Made by a program: the position numbers and the translations under genes. Positions 37,021-45,969 of a stretch of 64,000 nt of DNA are shown in pieces. A model generated the notes under the pieces. The model worked only from the letters and a program-made list of their open reading frames with translations, ran no database searches and was not told the origin of the DNA. Source of the stretch: CBDFHV01 sp965247705. GTDB lineage: Bacteria; Pseudomonadota; Alphaproteobacteria; Rhodospirillales; CAMCUA01. Each line of letters starts with the position of its first letter. The first letter of the stretch is position 1. The stretch spans positions 124,001-188,000 of the forward strand of contig CBDFHV010000083.1 of NCBI GenBank assembly GCA_965247705.1. Direction: 5' to 3'.

Positions 37021-37203
37021 GCTTACGTCTACCGGCTGCTGCCGCTCACCTGTCTCGCCCCGGACCTCGTAGCAGCGATCCTCGACACGAAACTGGAATT
37101 GAAACCTTCTCTGGCTATTCGCGATTGCACAGCGATTGGGTTTCGAAGCTCCACTAGTTGGGCGATTGCAGAGCGAATTGGTTCCAAACTTTCGCCAGTC
37201 TAG
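37021..37203 (+). pseudogene. Fourth gene of the cassette, 3' part
   Basis: Continues the gene cut at 34030: AYVYRLLPLTCLAPDLVAAI, the conserved end of the small protein that follows DUF2924 and the recombinase, then an unconserved tail to TAG 37201-37203. The protein has no start of its own. Confidence 0.8.
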
Positions 37204-37309
37204 CCTCGCTGCGCTGGAGAAAATTCGCGATTGTTGTCGCATAGAGACCCATACCCGGATCAAACTCGTAACTCTGCCAATGGCGGTTCGGAGGTCTGGA
37301 GGACTTCAA

Positions 37310-37323
37310 AACCTGAAGGTCGT
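37310..37323 (+). other. tRNA-like att core (AACCTGAAGGTCGT)
   Basis: These 14 bases are identical to the anticodon-stem/variable region of the tRNA-fMet fragment at 45744-45757; the following GG and TCA also match, but the T-arm then diverges. It lies just left of an integrase remnant. It may be the worn left end of an island whose right end is at 45.78 kb. Confidence 0.45.
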
Positions 37324-37467
37324 AGGATCATGTGCTCCCGAAGCCGAGGGGATAAGCCTTTCTCCATAAATTGCGCGGCGGCGAGTGGGTGGGGGTGGCG
37401 ACCAAGGTTCTGGCGCACATCGAACACACAGTGCTCTACCTTGCCCGAGTGCAATACCGTGCGCGTA

Positions 37468-37575
37468 ACAATTCCTGGGCTTCTCAGTCACACGCACGAC
37501 CGCTACGCCCACCTCGCGGCGGATCCTATCAAGCGGGCGACGGACGATGTGTCCGCAAGCCTCAAAAGAGCTTAG
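37468..37575 (+). pseudogene. Tyrosine recombinase (integrase) C-terminal remnant
   Basis: Only the last 35 residues survive: LLSHTHDRYAHLAADPIKRA, where LL-H-T and the catalytic-Tyr context RYAHLA are those of phage-type integrases. About five residues between LLSHT and RYAHLA are missing. Sequence 37204-37467 and 37576-37850 shows no other gene. Confidence 0.7.
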
Positions 37576-37850
37576 GGGTAGAGCCGGTTAGCGGTTGTGC
37601 GTGGATTATCACTTAAGCTAGGGGATGGCAGCGTTCGTCGGCATCGTTCAAGCTTATCAATCTCAGCGGTGAACGCCTCCTCATAAGCACGGACGGCGGA
37701 GCCATTGGGAAACGGGCAGACGCATGCCCGATCCGGTGACATGCTCGAATTGCCAAGGACACATAATCTCTATTTCCATCGACCATAATGTAATCTATTC
37801 CTGGCACCCACAATGCCGAATCCGTTGCTGAATCGCCAAAGGGCGTTGCC

Positions 37851-40142
37851 ATGAACTACCGCGAATTCTTCACCATCAAGAGACTTTGGACGATGTTCGC
37901 CGTCCTGCTCGTCGTGATGTTCGGGATTCTGCTTCTGATCGGAGGCCGGTCGTTCCAGCAAGCGCCGCCATTGCCCGAACAAGTGGTCATGGTCGACGGC
38001 GAGACGTCTTCCGTGGTCTTCACGAGCCGCGACATCCACGACGGGCGTGATGTCTGGCGTCGCCTCGGCGGCATGGAACTGGGCTCGGTGTGGGGCCACG
38101 GCGGCTATCTGGCGCCCGACTGGACGGCCGATGTTCTACACCGCGAAGCGCTGGCGATGCTCGAGGCAGACGGCGACCTTGCCGCCGTCTCGGTGCCAGA
38201 GCGGGCCGCCCGCATCGCGGCACTTGCCGCACGCATTCGCGTCAACACCTACGATCCTAAGACCAACCGGATCGTCATCTCCCGTGATCGCGCGCGCGCC
38301 ATCGAAACCGTGATCGCGCATTACACGGCGCTGTTCGGCGGCAGCGGCGATGGCCCCGACGCCGAGGCCGTGCGCGAGGCTTTCGCCATCCCCAACCAGC
38401 CTCTCGGTCCCGAACCCGATGAGGACATCCGTAAGCTCGCGGCGTGGTGGTGGTGGACCTCATGGGCCGCGGCCACGCTGCGTCCCGACGATACCGTCAC
38501 CTACACCAACAATTGGCCGCACGAGCCGCTGGTCGGCAACCAGCCGAGCAGCTCGACGTTCATCTGGACGTTCGTGTCGGTGGTTCTGCTGATCGCCGCC
38601 GTCGGTGCGCTGTGCTGGTTCTTTCTGCGCGAACGCGACGAATGGCAGAAGGATATCCAGCCGTTGGAGGGCTATCCGAGCACCAATCCGATGGCGGCCG
38701 TCCAGCCTACCGCCTCGATGCGGGGCGTGGCCAAATACATCTGGACCGTCGCCGTTCTGCTTGCTCTGCAGATCGCTCTCGGCGCAGTGACCGCGCATTA
38801 TGCCGTCGAGGGCCATGACTTCTATGGCATTCCCTTGTCGGAGGTCGCGCCCTATGCGTTGACTCGCACGTGGCATGTGCAGCTCGCGGTGCTTTGGATT
38901 GCGACGGCCTGGCTCGGCGCGGGACTGTATCTGGCGCCACTGATCGCCGGGTCCGAGCCCCCCTTGCAACGACTGGGCGTGGATGCCCTGTGGGCAGCGC
39001 TGGTGATCGCCGTTCTGGGCTCGCTTGCCGGTGAGTGGCTCACCCTGACCGGAAAGATAACCGATCCCACGCTGGTCTACTGGTTTGGGCATCAGGGCTA
39101 CGAGTACCTCGATATGGGACGCTTTTGGCAGCTCTTGATCTTCGCCGGTCTGCTGATCTGGCTGGTCTTGATGATGCGTTGCCTGGTGCCCGCCATCCGC
39201 AAAGCGGGTCCCGACAAACACCTCCTGATCCTGTTGCTGCTCTCTTCGGCCGGCATCGCGCTGTTGTTCGGTGCCGGGTTCCTCTACGACCGCGACACCC
39301 ACCTGACGATCGCTGAGTACTGGCGCTGGTGGGTCGTCCATCTCTGGGTTGAAGGCATATTCGAAGTGTTCGCGACCGCGTGGGTGGCTTGGGCCTTCGT
39401 ACATATGAAGCTTCTGCGGCCCTCTACCGCGGCGATCTACGTCATGTTCTCGGCTATGATCTTTCTCGGCGGTGGCGTCCTCGGCACCTTCCACCACTTG
39501 TATTTTGCCGGCATGCCGGAATCGGTTCTGGCGCTCGGGGCGGTGTTCTCGGCGCTCGAGGTCGTGCCGCTCGCGCTGATCGCCTTCGAGGCCCATGATC
39601 ACTGGCGCGCGGAACGGCAAGCGCCGTGGGTCCAGCGCTATCACCTGCCGCTGATGTTCTTCCTGGCGGTCGCGTTCTGGAACCTCGTCGGCGCCGGCGT
39701 GCTCGGCTTCCTGATCAATCCACCGCTATCGCTTTATTACTTGCAGGGGTTGATGACCACGCCGGCGCACGCCCACGCGGCGCTGTTCGGGGTCTACGGC
39801 ATGCTCGGCATCGGCCTCATGCTGCTGTGTCGCCGCGATCTTCCGCAGGCGGCCGGTGCGTGGTCCGACCGCACGCTGAAATGGGTGTTCTGGCTCTTCA
39901 ACGGTGGGCTGGCGCTGATGGTATTCGGTTCACTTCTACCGCAGGGCATCGTCCAGGCGCTGATCTCATTCGATCAAGGCTACTGGCACGCACGCACGCC
40001 TGAGCTTCTGCATTCGCCGCTGATGGAGACGCTGGTGTGGTTGCGCGTACCGGGCGATATCGTGTTCGCGTTGGGGGCCCTGTTACTGCTCATATTCCTG
40101 GTACGGATCGAATTCGGCTTGCGCACGAGCCGGGATCCATAG
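37851..40142 (+). CDS. norZ: Quinol-dependent nitric oxide reductase (qNOR)
   Basis: A 763-residue single-subunit enzyme that reduces NO to N2O using quinol. After one membrane helix (residues 13-33) there is a long periplasmic N-terminal domain (WWWWTSWAAATLRP; YTNNWPHEPLVGNQPSSSTF), then about 12 helices with haem/FeB ligands in HLWVEGIFEVF, GTFHHLYFAGMPESV and TPAHAHAALFGVYG. It is monocistronic and convergent with nnrS. No clear FNR/NnrR or NsrR box was recognised in the 37740-37850 leader. Confidence 0.95.
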   Translation: MNYREFFTIKRLWTMFAVLLVVMFGILLLIGGRSFQQAPPLPEQVVMVDGETSSVVFTSRDIHDGRDVWRRLGGMELGSVWGHGGYLAPDWTADVLHREALAMLEADGDLAAVSVPERAARIAALAARIRVNTYDPKTNRIVISRDRARAIETVIAHYTALFGGSGDGPDAEAVREAFAIPNQPLGPEPDEDIRKLAAWWWWTSWAAATLRPDDTVTYTNNWPHEPLVGNQPSSSTFIWTFVSVVLLIAAVGALCWFFLRERDEWQKDIQPLEGYPSTNPMAAVQPTASMRGVAKYIWTVAVLLALQIALGAVTAHYAVEGHDFYGIPLSEVAPYALTRTWHVQLAVLWIATAWLGAGLYLAPLIAGSEPPLQRLGVDALWAALVIAVLGSLAGEWLTLTGKITDPTLVYWFGHQGYEYLDMGRFWQLLIFAGLLIWLVLMMRCLVPAIRKAGPDKHLLILLLLSSAGIALLFGAGFLYDRDTHLTIAEYWRWWVVHLWVEGIFEVFATAWVAWAFVHMKLLRPSTAAIYVMFSAMIFLGGGVLGTFHHLYFAGMPESVLALGAVFSALEVVPLALIAFEAHDHWRAERQAPWVQRYHLPLMFFLAVAFWNLVGAGVLGFLINPPLSLYYLQGLMTTPAHAHAALFGVYGMLGIGLMLLCRRDLPQAAGAWSDRTLKWVFWLFNGGLALMVFGSLLPQGIVQALISFDQGYWHARTPELLHSPLMETLVWLRVPGDIVFALGALLLLIFLVRIEFGLRTSRDP

Positions 40143-40170
40143 CGCATCCCATGGGCGGCTCCGCGTCCGG

Positions 40171-41367
40171 CTAACTTTCCGCGGGCGGGCGAGTCAGGAG
40201 AGACCCGTAGAGAACCAGGAAACCTGCGAAAGCGGAACACCACAAGATGGCAGACACGGTGTAGAGCGACCATGCCCAATCCGGCAACACGCCGCCCAAC
40301 AACCGCAGAAGCACCGAGGCGATCACCGCCAGATAAACGCCCGTCGTCCCGATGCCAGCCGTCACGGCGTGGCCCGTATGGCCAAGGGTCGCGCGGGTCA
40401 TGACGGCAAGGGTCATAACGCCGATGGCCCCCGCCATCCAGATGTGCTGCACGGCGACATTCAAGAGCGCACTTGGCCACAGAACCGCCGTGCCCATGGC
40501 CAGCATGCCGATGGACACGAAGGCATAACCGACGTGGAGAATCCAAACCAAGGGCTCGGTACGTGTATCCACGCCACGCCAAAGCAAAAGCCGCATGGCC
40601 TGCGCCAACCCAGCCGCAAGCAGGACATAGCCGGTGACGGACCAGTCCGGCGCCACCACCCAAGACGGCAGCGCCAACACGCTCAAAACAAGCGCGAGCT
40701 TGTCCAAACGTCCGAACGCCGCGGGTAGTTGATCGCTGCCCCGTTCCACGAGCCAGTTTCGCGTGAATGACGGCACAATGCGGCCGCCGATGACCGCGAT
40801 CATGATGATGCCGGCAGCAAGGCCGGTGCGCAGTCCGTAGCCCGACGCCGCATGACCATTCCACGCGGCCTCCCAGTGAAACACTGCATTGCCTGCCACG
40901 AACACACCGATCATGGCCAGCACGATCAGGTTGCGCCAATTCCTTCCGATGATGATCTGGCGCAGCATGACGCCGCCGACAACAACGAGACACGAGAGGT
41001 CGATCGCGGCGACAATCACAGGCGGCAGGTAGCTCGAAACCGCTACCGCGCCGCGTCCGAGAAGCCACAGGGAGAACAGCCCAAACAGGGGCCATCCAAC
41101 AACCGGAGGCCTGCCGGTCCAATTTGGCACGGCCGTCAGGAGAAATCCGGCGACGACCGCACCCAGATATCCGAACAGCGCTTCATGGGCATGCCAGGAC
41201 ACGGGATCGAACGCTGTTGGTAGTTCCAGTAGCCCCGACAGCATCGACACCCAAAGCGCCATGCTCAGCGCCGCCCATACCGCCGCGGAGAGAAAAAACG
41301 GTCGGAAGCCGAAGGAGCGAAACGCGGGCCCGGACCACGCGGGCATCTGCTGCGCGGAGGTCGTCAT
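40171..41367 (-). CDS. nnrS: NnrS-family membrane protein
   Basis: A 398-residue protein with about 12 hydrophobic helices, starting FRSFGFRPFFLSAAVWAALS. It shows the NnrS segments WHAHEALFGYLGAVVAGFLL, GGRIVPSFTRNWL and AVQHIWMAGAIGVMTLAVMT. NnrS is a haem/copper membrane protein tied to resistance to nitrosative stress, which fits its place beside norZ. ATG 41367 is chosen over an unsupported 21-residue extension. Confidence 0.93.
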   Translation of the reverse strand: MTTSAQQMPAWSGPAFRSFGFRPFFLSAAVWAALSMALWVSMLSGLLELPTAFDPVSWHAHEALFGYLGAVVAGFLLTAVPNWTGRPPVVGWPLFGLFSLWLLGRGAVAVSSYLPPVIVAAIDLSCLVVVGGVMLRQIIIGRNWRNLIVLAMIGVFVAGNAVFHWEAAWNGHAASGYGLRTGLAAGIIMIAVIGGRIVPSFTRNWLVERGSDQLPAAFGRLDKLALVLSVLALPSWVVAPDWSVTGYVLLAAGLAQAMRLLLWRGVDTRTEPLVWILHVGYAFVSIGMLAMGTAVLWPSALLNVAVQHIWMAGAIGVMTLAVMTRATLGHTGHAVTAGIGTTGVYLAVIASVLLRLLGGVLPDWAWSLYTVSAILWCSAFAGFLVLYGSLLTRPPAES

Positions 41368-41689
41368 GTCAGCGTGCCGCCAGGGTGTGGATATGACCCC
41401 ATACGCTCCCCTCCCAACGCACGGATGCATCGGGCGCTCATGCGCGATGCCCGAAGGTCAGACACGACTGCCGATGGTGGGCGTCGTTGCCGCGTTCGTG
41501 CAGACCCCTCAACACTTGCTGCCGCATCAGTGTCGGCCCGCCGGCGTTGTTCGACTTCCCGCGCGAGCGCGGGATCGGAATTGGGCAGGTCCAGCGGTTG
41601 GCCAACCAAAGGCACCTGATAGAGACATTCGGACAATGGGCGGCGTAGGCTGGTGTGAGCAAGTGGATGGTCGAGATGTTGGATCAAGA

Positions 41690-42337
41690 ATGAACAAGCC
41701 TTCCCACAGATTCGTTGGGGACAAGACGGTCCAAGCTCTATTGGAGCGTTACGCATGTCCGATTCCGTTTCATGTCGTGCGTACACGCTTCTTCGGCAAT
41801 ATCGCGACGCCCAATCTCGATACGTCCCCCCTCCGAACTATAGGGGGTTTTTGGGGTGGCGAGCTGCCCGAGTTCGACAACGCAGAGGCCGCCAACGAGC
41901 TGTTCGAGGCTCTGATGAGCCTCTGGAACGAATTGGCGAAACATCAATCGGCAACCAAGCCGTTCCGTTTGACCCGGATAGCCGCCAAGTGTGACCCGGA
42001 CGACCTTCGGCGCCTGTGCCGGGTGCGCACGGAAGAGCTTGAAGGCTTCATCGATGGCCTGTTCGGTGACGAGGAGGCCATCGAACTGCCCGAACGGGCC
42101 AGCGAAGCCCTGGGTAGTCTCGGCGAGATCAACGCCATGATGCGTGGCATTGTCGATCTCATCGGAAGAGAGTCGGCCCCGCCGGCGTGGGAAAAGGACC
42201 TGGCGAGTACCCTCAGGAACGTGCGGGATCTCACACGCATCGCGGAGAAGGAGCTGCAGGCTCTGGTGCTTGCCTGCAAGCGAGCGCGCCAACGGGTTCT
42301 CTCGACCATTGTGGTCGACAAGCCGACGATCCACTGA
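41690..42337 (+). CDS. Conserved hypothetical protein in the NO island
   Basis: A 215-residue soluble protein (MNKPSHRFVGDKTVQALLER; WGGELPEFDNAEAANELFEA; GFIDGLFGDEEAIELPERAS). It is acidic and helical with no domain I can name. The frame is open upstream, but the divergent region 41368-41689 shows no similarity, so ATG 41690 is used. The GFIDGLFGDE segment vaguely recalls YecA/UPF0149-like proteins. Its place next to nnrS hints at a link to nitrosative stress, but that is only inferred. Confidence 0.7.
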   Translation: MNKPSHRFVGDKTVQALLERYACPIPFHVVRTRFFGNIATPNLDTSPLRTIGGFWGGELPEFDNAEAANELFEALMSLWNELAKHQSATKPFRLTRIAAKCDPDDLRRLCRVRTEELEGFIDGLFGDEEAIELPERASEALGSLGEINAMMRGIVDLIGRESAPPAWEKDLASTLRNVRDLTRIAEKELQALVLACKRARQRVLSTIVVDKPTIH

Positions 42338-42345
42338 CCTGTTTC

Positions 42346-42363
42346 GTCCCGCCTTTGCGGGAC
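42346..42363 (+). terminator. Short hairpin after the hypothetical gene
   Basis: GTCCCGC-CTTT-GCGGGAC forms a 7-bp stem 8 nt past the stop codon. There is no T tract, so it is a weak terminator candidate. Confidence 0.35.
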
Positions 42364-42528
42364 CACGGGAGCGCCGGCGAGTGCGAGACGGGATCGTGCA
42401 AAAGGCGTCGTGCGTCCGCCATCGCTGAATAGTCGTTGATGCCGGCCACTCGAAGAGGGTTGCCCGCATTCTCGGCACCGGCAACGACAGGCGCGGCTCC
42501 TCCATGGTGTTTTCCGGCCATCCGCCCG

Positions 42529-44754
42529 TCATCGCGAAGCGCTTGATTGGTTTCCGGTACGCTCGCAGCCCAGCCACTCGTCGAGCTTCGACCAGCGGCG
42601 CCGTCCCGAGACGTTGCGCACGGCGATGGCCACCGCCTTCTTCTGTCCGACCAGCACGACCAGCCGTTTGCCGCGCGTCACGCCGGTGTAGAGCAGGTTC
42701 CGCTGGAGCATCGCGTAGTGTTGCGTCAGGAGGGGGATAACGACGGCGGGATACTCCGAGCCCTGGCTCTTGTGAATCGTCGCGGCGTATGCCGGAACCA
42801 GGGTGTCAAGCTCGCCGAAACCATAGGCGACGGCGCGCCCGTCGAAACGCGCGGTCAGTTCACCTTCATCGGGATCGACATCGTCGACATAGCCGATGTC
42901 ACCGTTATAGATTTCCTTGTCGTAATCGTTCTCGATCTGCATCACCTTGTCGCCGGGCGCGAAAGTCCAGCCGAAGCGTTCGACCTTGCGTTCCCCGGCC
43001 GGATTGAGAGCGGCCTGCAGTTCGATGTTGAGCGAGCGGGCGCCGGCACCGCCGCGGTTCATCGGGCACAGCACCTGGATGTCGCGCACCGGATCGAGCC
43101 CGAAGCGCTTCGGGATGCGCGTCTTCACCAACTCGATGATCATCGGCACCGCGGTTTCCGGATCGTCCGCCTGTACGAAGTAGAAGTCGCTGTCACCCTC
43201 GGGCCTGGAAAGATCGGGAATGGCGCCGCGGTTGATCCCGTGCGCGCTGGTGACGATCCGGCTTCGCGCCGCCTGACGGAATACCTCGGTCAGCCGTACG
43301 ACCGGGACCGCGCCGGAGGCGATGATGTCGGCCAGTACCTGGCCCGGACCGACCGAGGGCAACTGGTCGATATCGCCCACGATCAGCAGCGCGGCAGTGT
43401 CGGGGACCGCCTTCAGCAACGCCTGCATCAGCATGACATCGACCATCGAGGTCTCATCGACGACCAGCAGGCCGCAGTCGAGCGGGTTGTCGGCATCGCG
43501 TTTGAACCCGCCGCCCCTGGGATCGACTTCGAGCAGCCGGTGGATCGTCATGGCTTCGAACCCGGTGGCCTCGCTCATCCGCTTGGCGGCGCGGCCGGTC
43601 GGCGCGCACAGCAGCAGGGTCACGCCCTTGGCGGCCAGGATGCGCAGGATGGCGTTGACGATGGTCGTCTTGCCCACGCCCGGCCCGCCGGTGATGACCA
43701 TGGCCTTGGAAGTCAGGGCCAGGCGAACAGCATCGGCCTGGCTCGCCGCAAGCGACAGGCCGGTCTTCCCCTCGACCCAGGGCAGCGCCTTGCCGGCATC
43801 GATATCCGGCCAGGGCAGCTTGCCGCCCGCGATCTTCAGAATCCGTTCGCCAATCGCCCGTTCGGCCCGGTACAGGCCGCCAAGGAATATACAGGGAGTT
43901 CCGGCGACCGTGTCCGCGACCACCGTTCCCTCGGCCAGTTCGAAGTCCAGAGCGGTCTGAACCAACGCGTTTGGGACTTCCAGCAATTCGACGGCGAGCG
44001 GCGCAAGTTCCTCGGACGGCAGGCCGCAATGACCGTCGTCCATCGCCTCGGTGAGCGCATAGGCAATGCCCGCGCGCACCCGGATCATGGCCGTCTTCTC
44101 GATACCGAGCTTCATGGCGATCGCGTCGGCGGTCTTGAATCCGATGCCGCGAATGTCGCGTGCGAGGCGGTACGGGTTCTCGGTCATGACCTGAACGGCA
44201 TCCACGCCGTAGGTCTTGTAAATCCGCACCGCGCGCGCCGTGCCGACGCCATGGCTGTGCAGGAAAACCATGATCTCGCGGATGATCTTCTGTTCCGCCC
44301 AGGCGTCGGTGATGCGTTTGGCGCGCACCCGGCCGATGCCGGTCACCTCGCGCAGCCGTTCCGGCTCCGCCTCGATGATGTCGAATACCTTCTCGCCGAA
44401 CGCCCTGACCATCTTCCCGGCGTAGACCGGGCCGATGCCGCGGATCATGCCGGAGCCGAGGTATTTCTCGATGCCCTCGATCGAAGACGGCTCCGAGGTG
44501 CGCATGAAGCGCGCCTTGAATTGCTGACCATGGGTGCGGTCGTTGACCCATTCCCCCGATGCCGTAATCCACTCTCCGGCCGAGACCATTGCGGCATGGC
44601 CGACGACCGTTACGAGATCGCGATGGCCGCGGGCCTTTGTTCTCAGAACGCAGAACCCGTTATCGGCATTGTGAAACGCACCCGCTCGACGAGGCAGGCC
44701 AGAACCTCCTGGGTCGGCGATTCCGGTTGTGCTTGACCGCTCCGACGACGTCAC
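42529..44754 (-). CDS. recD2: RecD2-type SF1B helicase, with a compensated frameshift near the N-terminus
   Basis: About 741 residues. N-terminal OB-like domain, helix-hairpin-helix region (GIGPVYAGKMVRAFGEKVFD; REVTGIGRVRAKRITDAW), Walker A MVITGGPGVGKTTIVNAILR, Walker B LLVVDETSMVDVML, and helicase motifs IVGDIDQLPSVGPGQ and AATIHKSQGSEYPAVV. It unwinds DNA 5' to 3'. GTG 44754 overlaps the preceding decayed gene (GTGA). Residues GGSGLPRRAGA at about 16-26 are out of the family frame: the alternative frame gives EVLACLVERVRF, so a +1 near 44705 and a -1 near 44673 appear to offset each other. Confidence 0.88.
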   Translation of the reverse strand: MTSSERSSTTGIADPGGSGLPRRAGAFHNADNGFCVLRTKARGHRDLVTVVGHAAMVSAGEWITASGEWVNDRTHGQQFKARFMRTSEPSSIEGIEKYLGSGMIRGIGPVYAGKMVRAFGEKVFDIIEAEPERLREVTGIGRVRAKRITDAWAEQKIIREIMVFLHSHGVGTARAVRIYKTYGVDAVQVMTENPYRLARDIRGIGFKTADAIAMKLGIEKTAMIRVRAGIAYALTEAMDDGHCGLPSEELAPLAVELLEVPNALVQTALDFELAEGTVVADTVAGTPCIFLGGLYRAERAIGERILKIAGGKLPWPDIDAGKALPWVEGKTGLSLAASQADAVRLALTSKAMVITGGPGVGKTTIVNAILRILAAKGVTLLLCAPTGRAAKRMSEATGFEAMTIHRLLEVDPRGGGFKRDADNPLDCGLLVVDETSMVDVMLMQALLKAVPDTAALLIVGDIDQLPSVGPGQVLADIIASGAVPVVRLTEVFRQAARSRIVTSAHGINRGAIPDLSRPEGDSDFYFVQADDPETAVPMIIELVKTRIPKRFGLDPVRDIQVLCPMNRGGAGARSLNIELQAALNPAGERKVERFGWTFAPGDKVMQIENDYDKEIYNGDIGYVDDVDPDEGELTARFDGRAVAYGFGELDTLVPAYAATIHKSQGSEYPAVVIPLLTQHYAMLQRNLLYTGVTRGKRLVVLVGQKKAVAIAVRNVSGRRRWSKLDEWLGCERTGNQSSASR

Positions 44755-45044
44755 GTATTGGCGGTCAACAATTCCTTGATCGTATCGATTGCCGCGCCCG
44801 CTCCGCGGCCGCTGTCGGGTGTTGTCCAGAACTTCAATGACGGCCAAGGCGGACCCCGATGCTCGCGTTGCGCGCGAGGTGTGCCAGTATTGCGCCGTGA
44901 ACATCTGCCGCAACCGCGAAAGGAACCGGGGCAGTTCGCGGGCGAATTCACGAAGTTCAGCGCTCGATCACGAGGCCGCCTTGAGCCAGCAGCTTGATGG
45001 TCTGGCGGCGTCACGACATCCACTTGCGGTGCCTTGTCCGTCAT
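44751..45044 (-). pseudogene. Decayed copy (left) of a duplicated small gene
   Basis: Starts like its neighbour (MTDKAPQVD versus MTDRNWHRK). It retains patches in different frames: REFARELPRFLSRLRQMFTA and, at the end, IDTIKELLTANT with a stop overlapping the recD2 start. Several indels have scrambled it. Family unnamed. Confidence 0.6.
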
Positions 45045-45206
45045 CCGAGCTCTCCGTTCTCCTTCGTCATCGCGCAATCGTTTACACCATTGACTAGTCC
45101 CGCTCTGCATGCCGTCACCCGTGCCGAGCGCGGTGGCGGCCGGGGTTGATCGAAATCGAGTCCACGTCGTGCCGCAGGCCCGCTCCGCGGTGGCGGCCAG
45201 GGTTTG

Positions 45207-45561
45207 TCATGGGCGTTCGCGTTCGATCGCTCGCGCAAGGGGATCCGGTGCCACTGGATAGCGCTCGGATCGGAGAGTGACCATGCGCGGAGACCTTCGC
45301 CCTTTCGATGCGCGGCGAGGTGCCACCTCGCTTGCACGGGTCTGGCCTAGCTCTTGCGCCGTGAATATCTGCCGCACCCGGGACACAAACCGGGGCAGTT
45401 CGCGGGCGAATTCAGGGTGCCGGGCGGCCGCTTCAGCGAAGTGCAGCAGCTTCTCGGCGATCACGTAATCAAAGGCCGCCTTGAGACCGTACCGCAGCTT
45501 GATGGTCTCGGCGGCCGTCACATTGCTCCATCCACTTGCGATGCCAATTGCGGTCCGTCAT
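45207..45561 (-). pseudogene. Decayed copy (right) of the same small gene
   Basis: ATG 45561 gives MTDRNWHRKWMEQCD. The expected continuation AAETIKLRYGLKAAFDYVIA, EKLLHFAEAAARHPEFAREL and PRFVSRVRQIFTA is in a frame one base off (open from GTG 45521). The C-terminus is divergent. The upstream 50 bp (CTCTCCGTTCTCCTTCGTCA..) is also shared with the left copy, showing a tandem duplication of about 510 bp. Confidence 0.6.
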
Positions 45562-45738
45562 CCGCCGGCTCTCCGTTCTCCTTCGTCATCGCGCAATCGT
45601 TTACACCATTGCGAGTCCCGCTCTGCATGCCCCATCTTAATCCATCGAAGCGCTTCGTTGCATGCGCGGCAACGACCTCCCAACCTAATTGTCTCCTTAA
45701 CCTTCTTCCGGTGCGGTCCCCGGCACATCCAGGACAAC

Positions 45739-45783
45739 CTCATAACCTGAAGGTCGTTGGTTCAAATCCAACCCCCGCAACCA
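45739..45783 (+). other. 3' part of a tRNA-fMet gene (integration site)
   Basis: CTCATAACCTGAAGGTCGTT and the following bases up to CCA match the anticodon loop (CAT), variable region, T-arm (GTTGG-TTCAAAT-CCAAC) and acceptor of initiator tRNA. The 5' half, including the left strand of the anticodon stem, is absent. This is the pattern left by an element that integrated into the tRNA 3' end. Confidence 0.8.
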
Positions 45784-45787
45784 AATA

Positions 45788-45820
45788 AAGCCCGTAACTT
45801 CAAATAGTTACGGGCTTTTT
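45788..45820 (+). terminator. Rho-independent terminator after the tRNA fragment
   Basis: An 11-bp perfect stem AAGCCCGTAAC/GTTACGGGCTT with an 8-nt loop and TTTTT, four bases after the CCA. It is typical of a tRNA gene's own terminator and supports this being the genuine downstream side of the tRNA locus. Confidence 0.9.
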
Positions 45821-45852
45821 CGTTTTGGCGCGCCAGCGCAATTTATGTCCGG

Positions 45853-45880
45853 GGGAGCACCGGGGGAGCAAGCGGGAGCA
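45853..45880 (+). repeat. GGGAGCA direct repeats near the att site
   Basis: GGGAGCA occurs at 45853-45859, 45864-45870 and 45874-45880, spaced 11 and 10 bp, within 100 bp of the tRNA fragment. The spacing and place fit integrase arm-type or Xis binding sites, but this is inferred. The stretch 45823-45969 contains no gene. Confidence 0.45.
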
Positions 45881-45969
45881 TAATCCTGCACGTTTCTGCG
45901 CGACACCGCGCACGCCGCCCCGACTGAGATCGCGACGTTGGCGGCTTACCCGCCGACCTTGGCCAACGT

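Noticed and set aside
37280..37360. A complete tRNA gene around the AACCTGAAGGTCGT core
   Set aside because: The T-arm and acceptor strands do not pair, so only a core resembling the tRNA-fMet fragment can be supported.
37740..37850. FNR/NnrR-type or NsrR box upstream of norZ
   Set aside because: No TTGAT-N4-ATCAA-like or NsrR palindrome could be found by eye; only AT-rich sequence is present.
41364..41786. A 140-codon minus-strand frame between nnrS and the hypothetical gene
   Set aside because: It overlaps the nnrS start and the plus-strand gene, lacks a ribosome-binding site and resembles no family.
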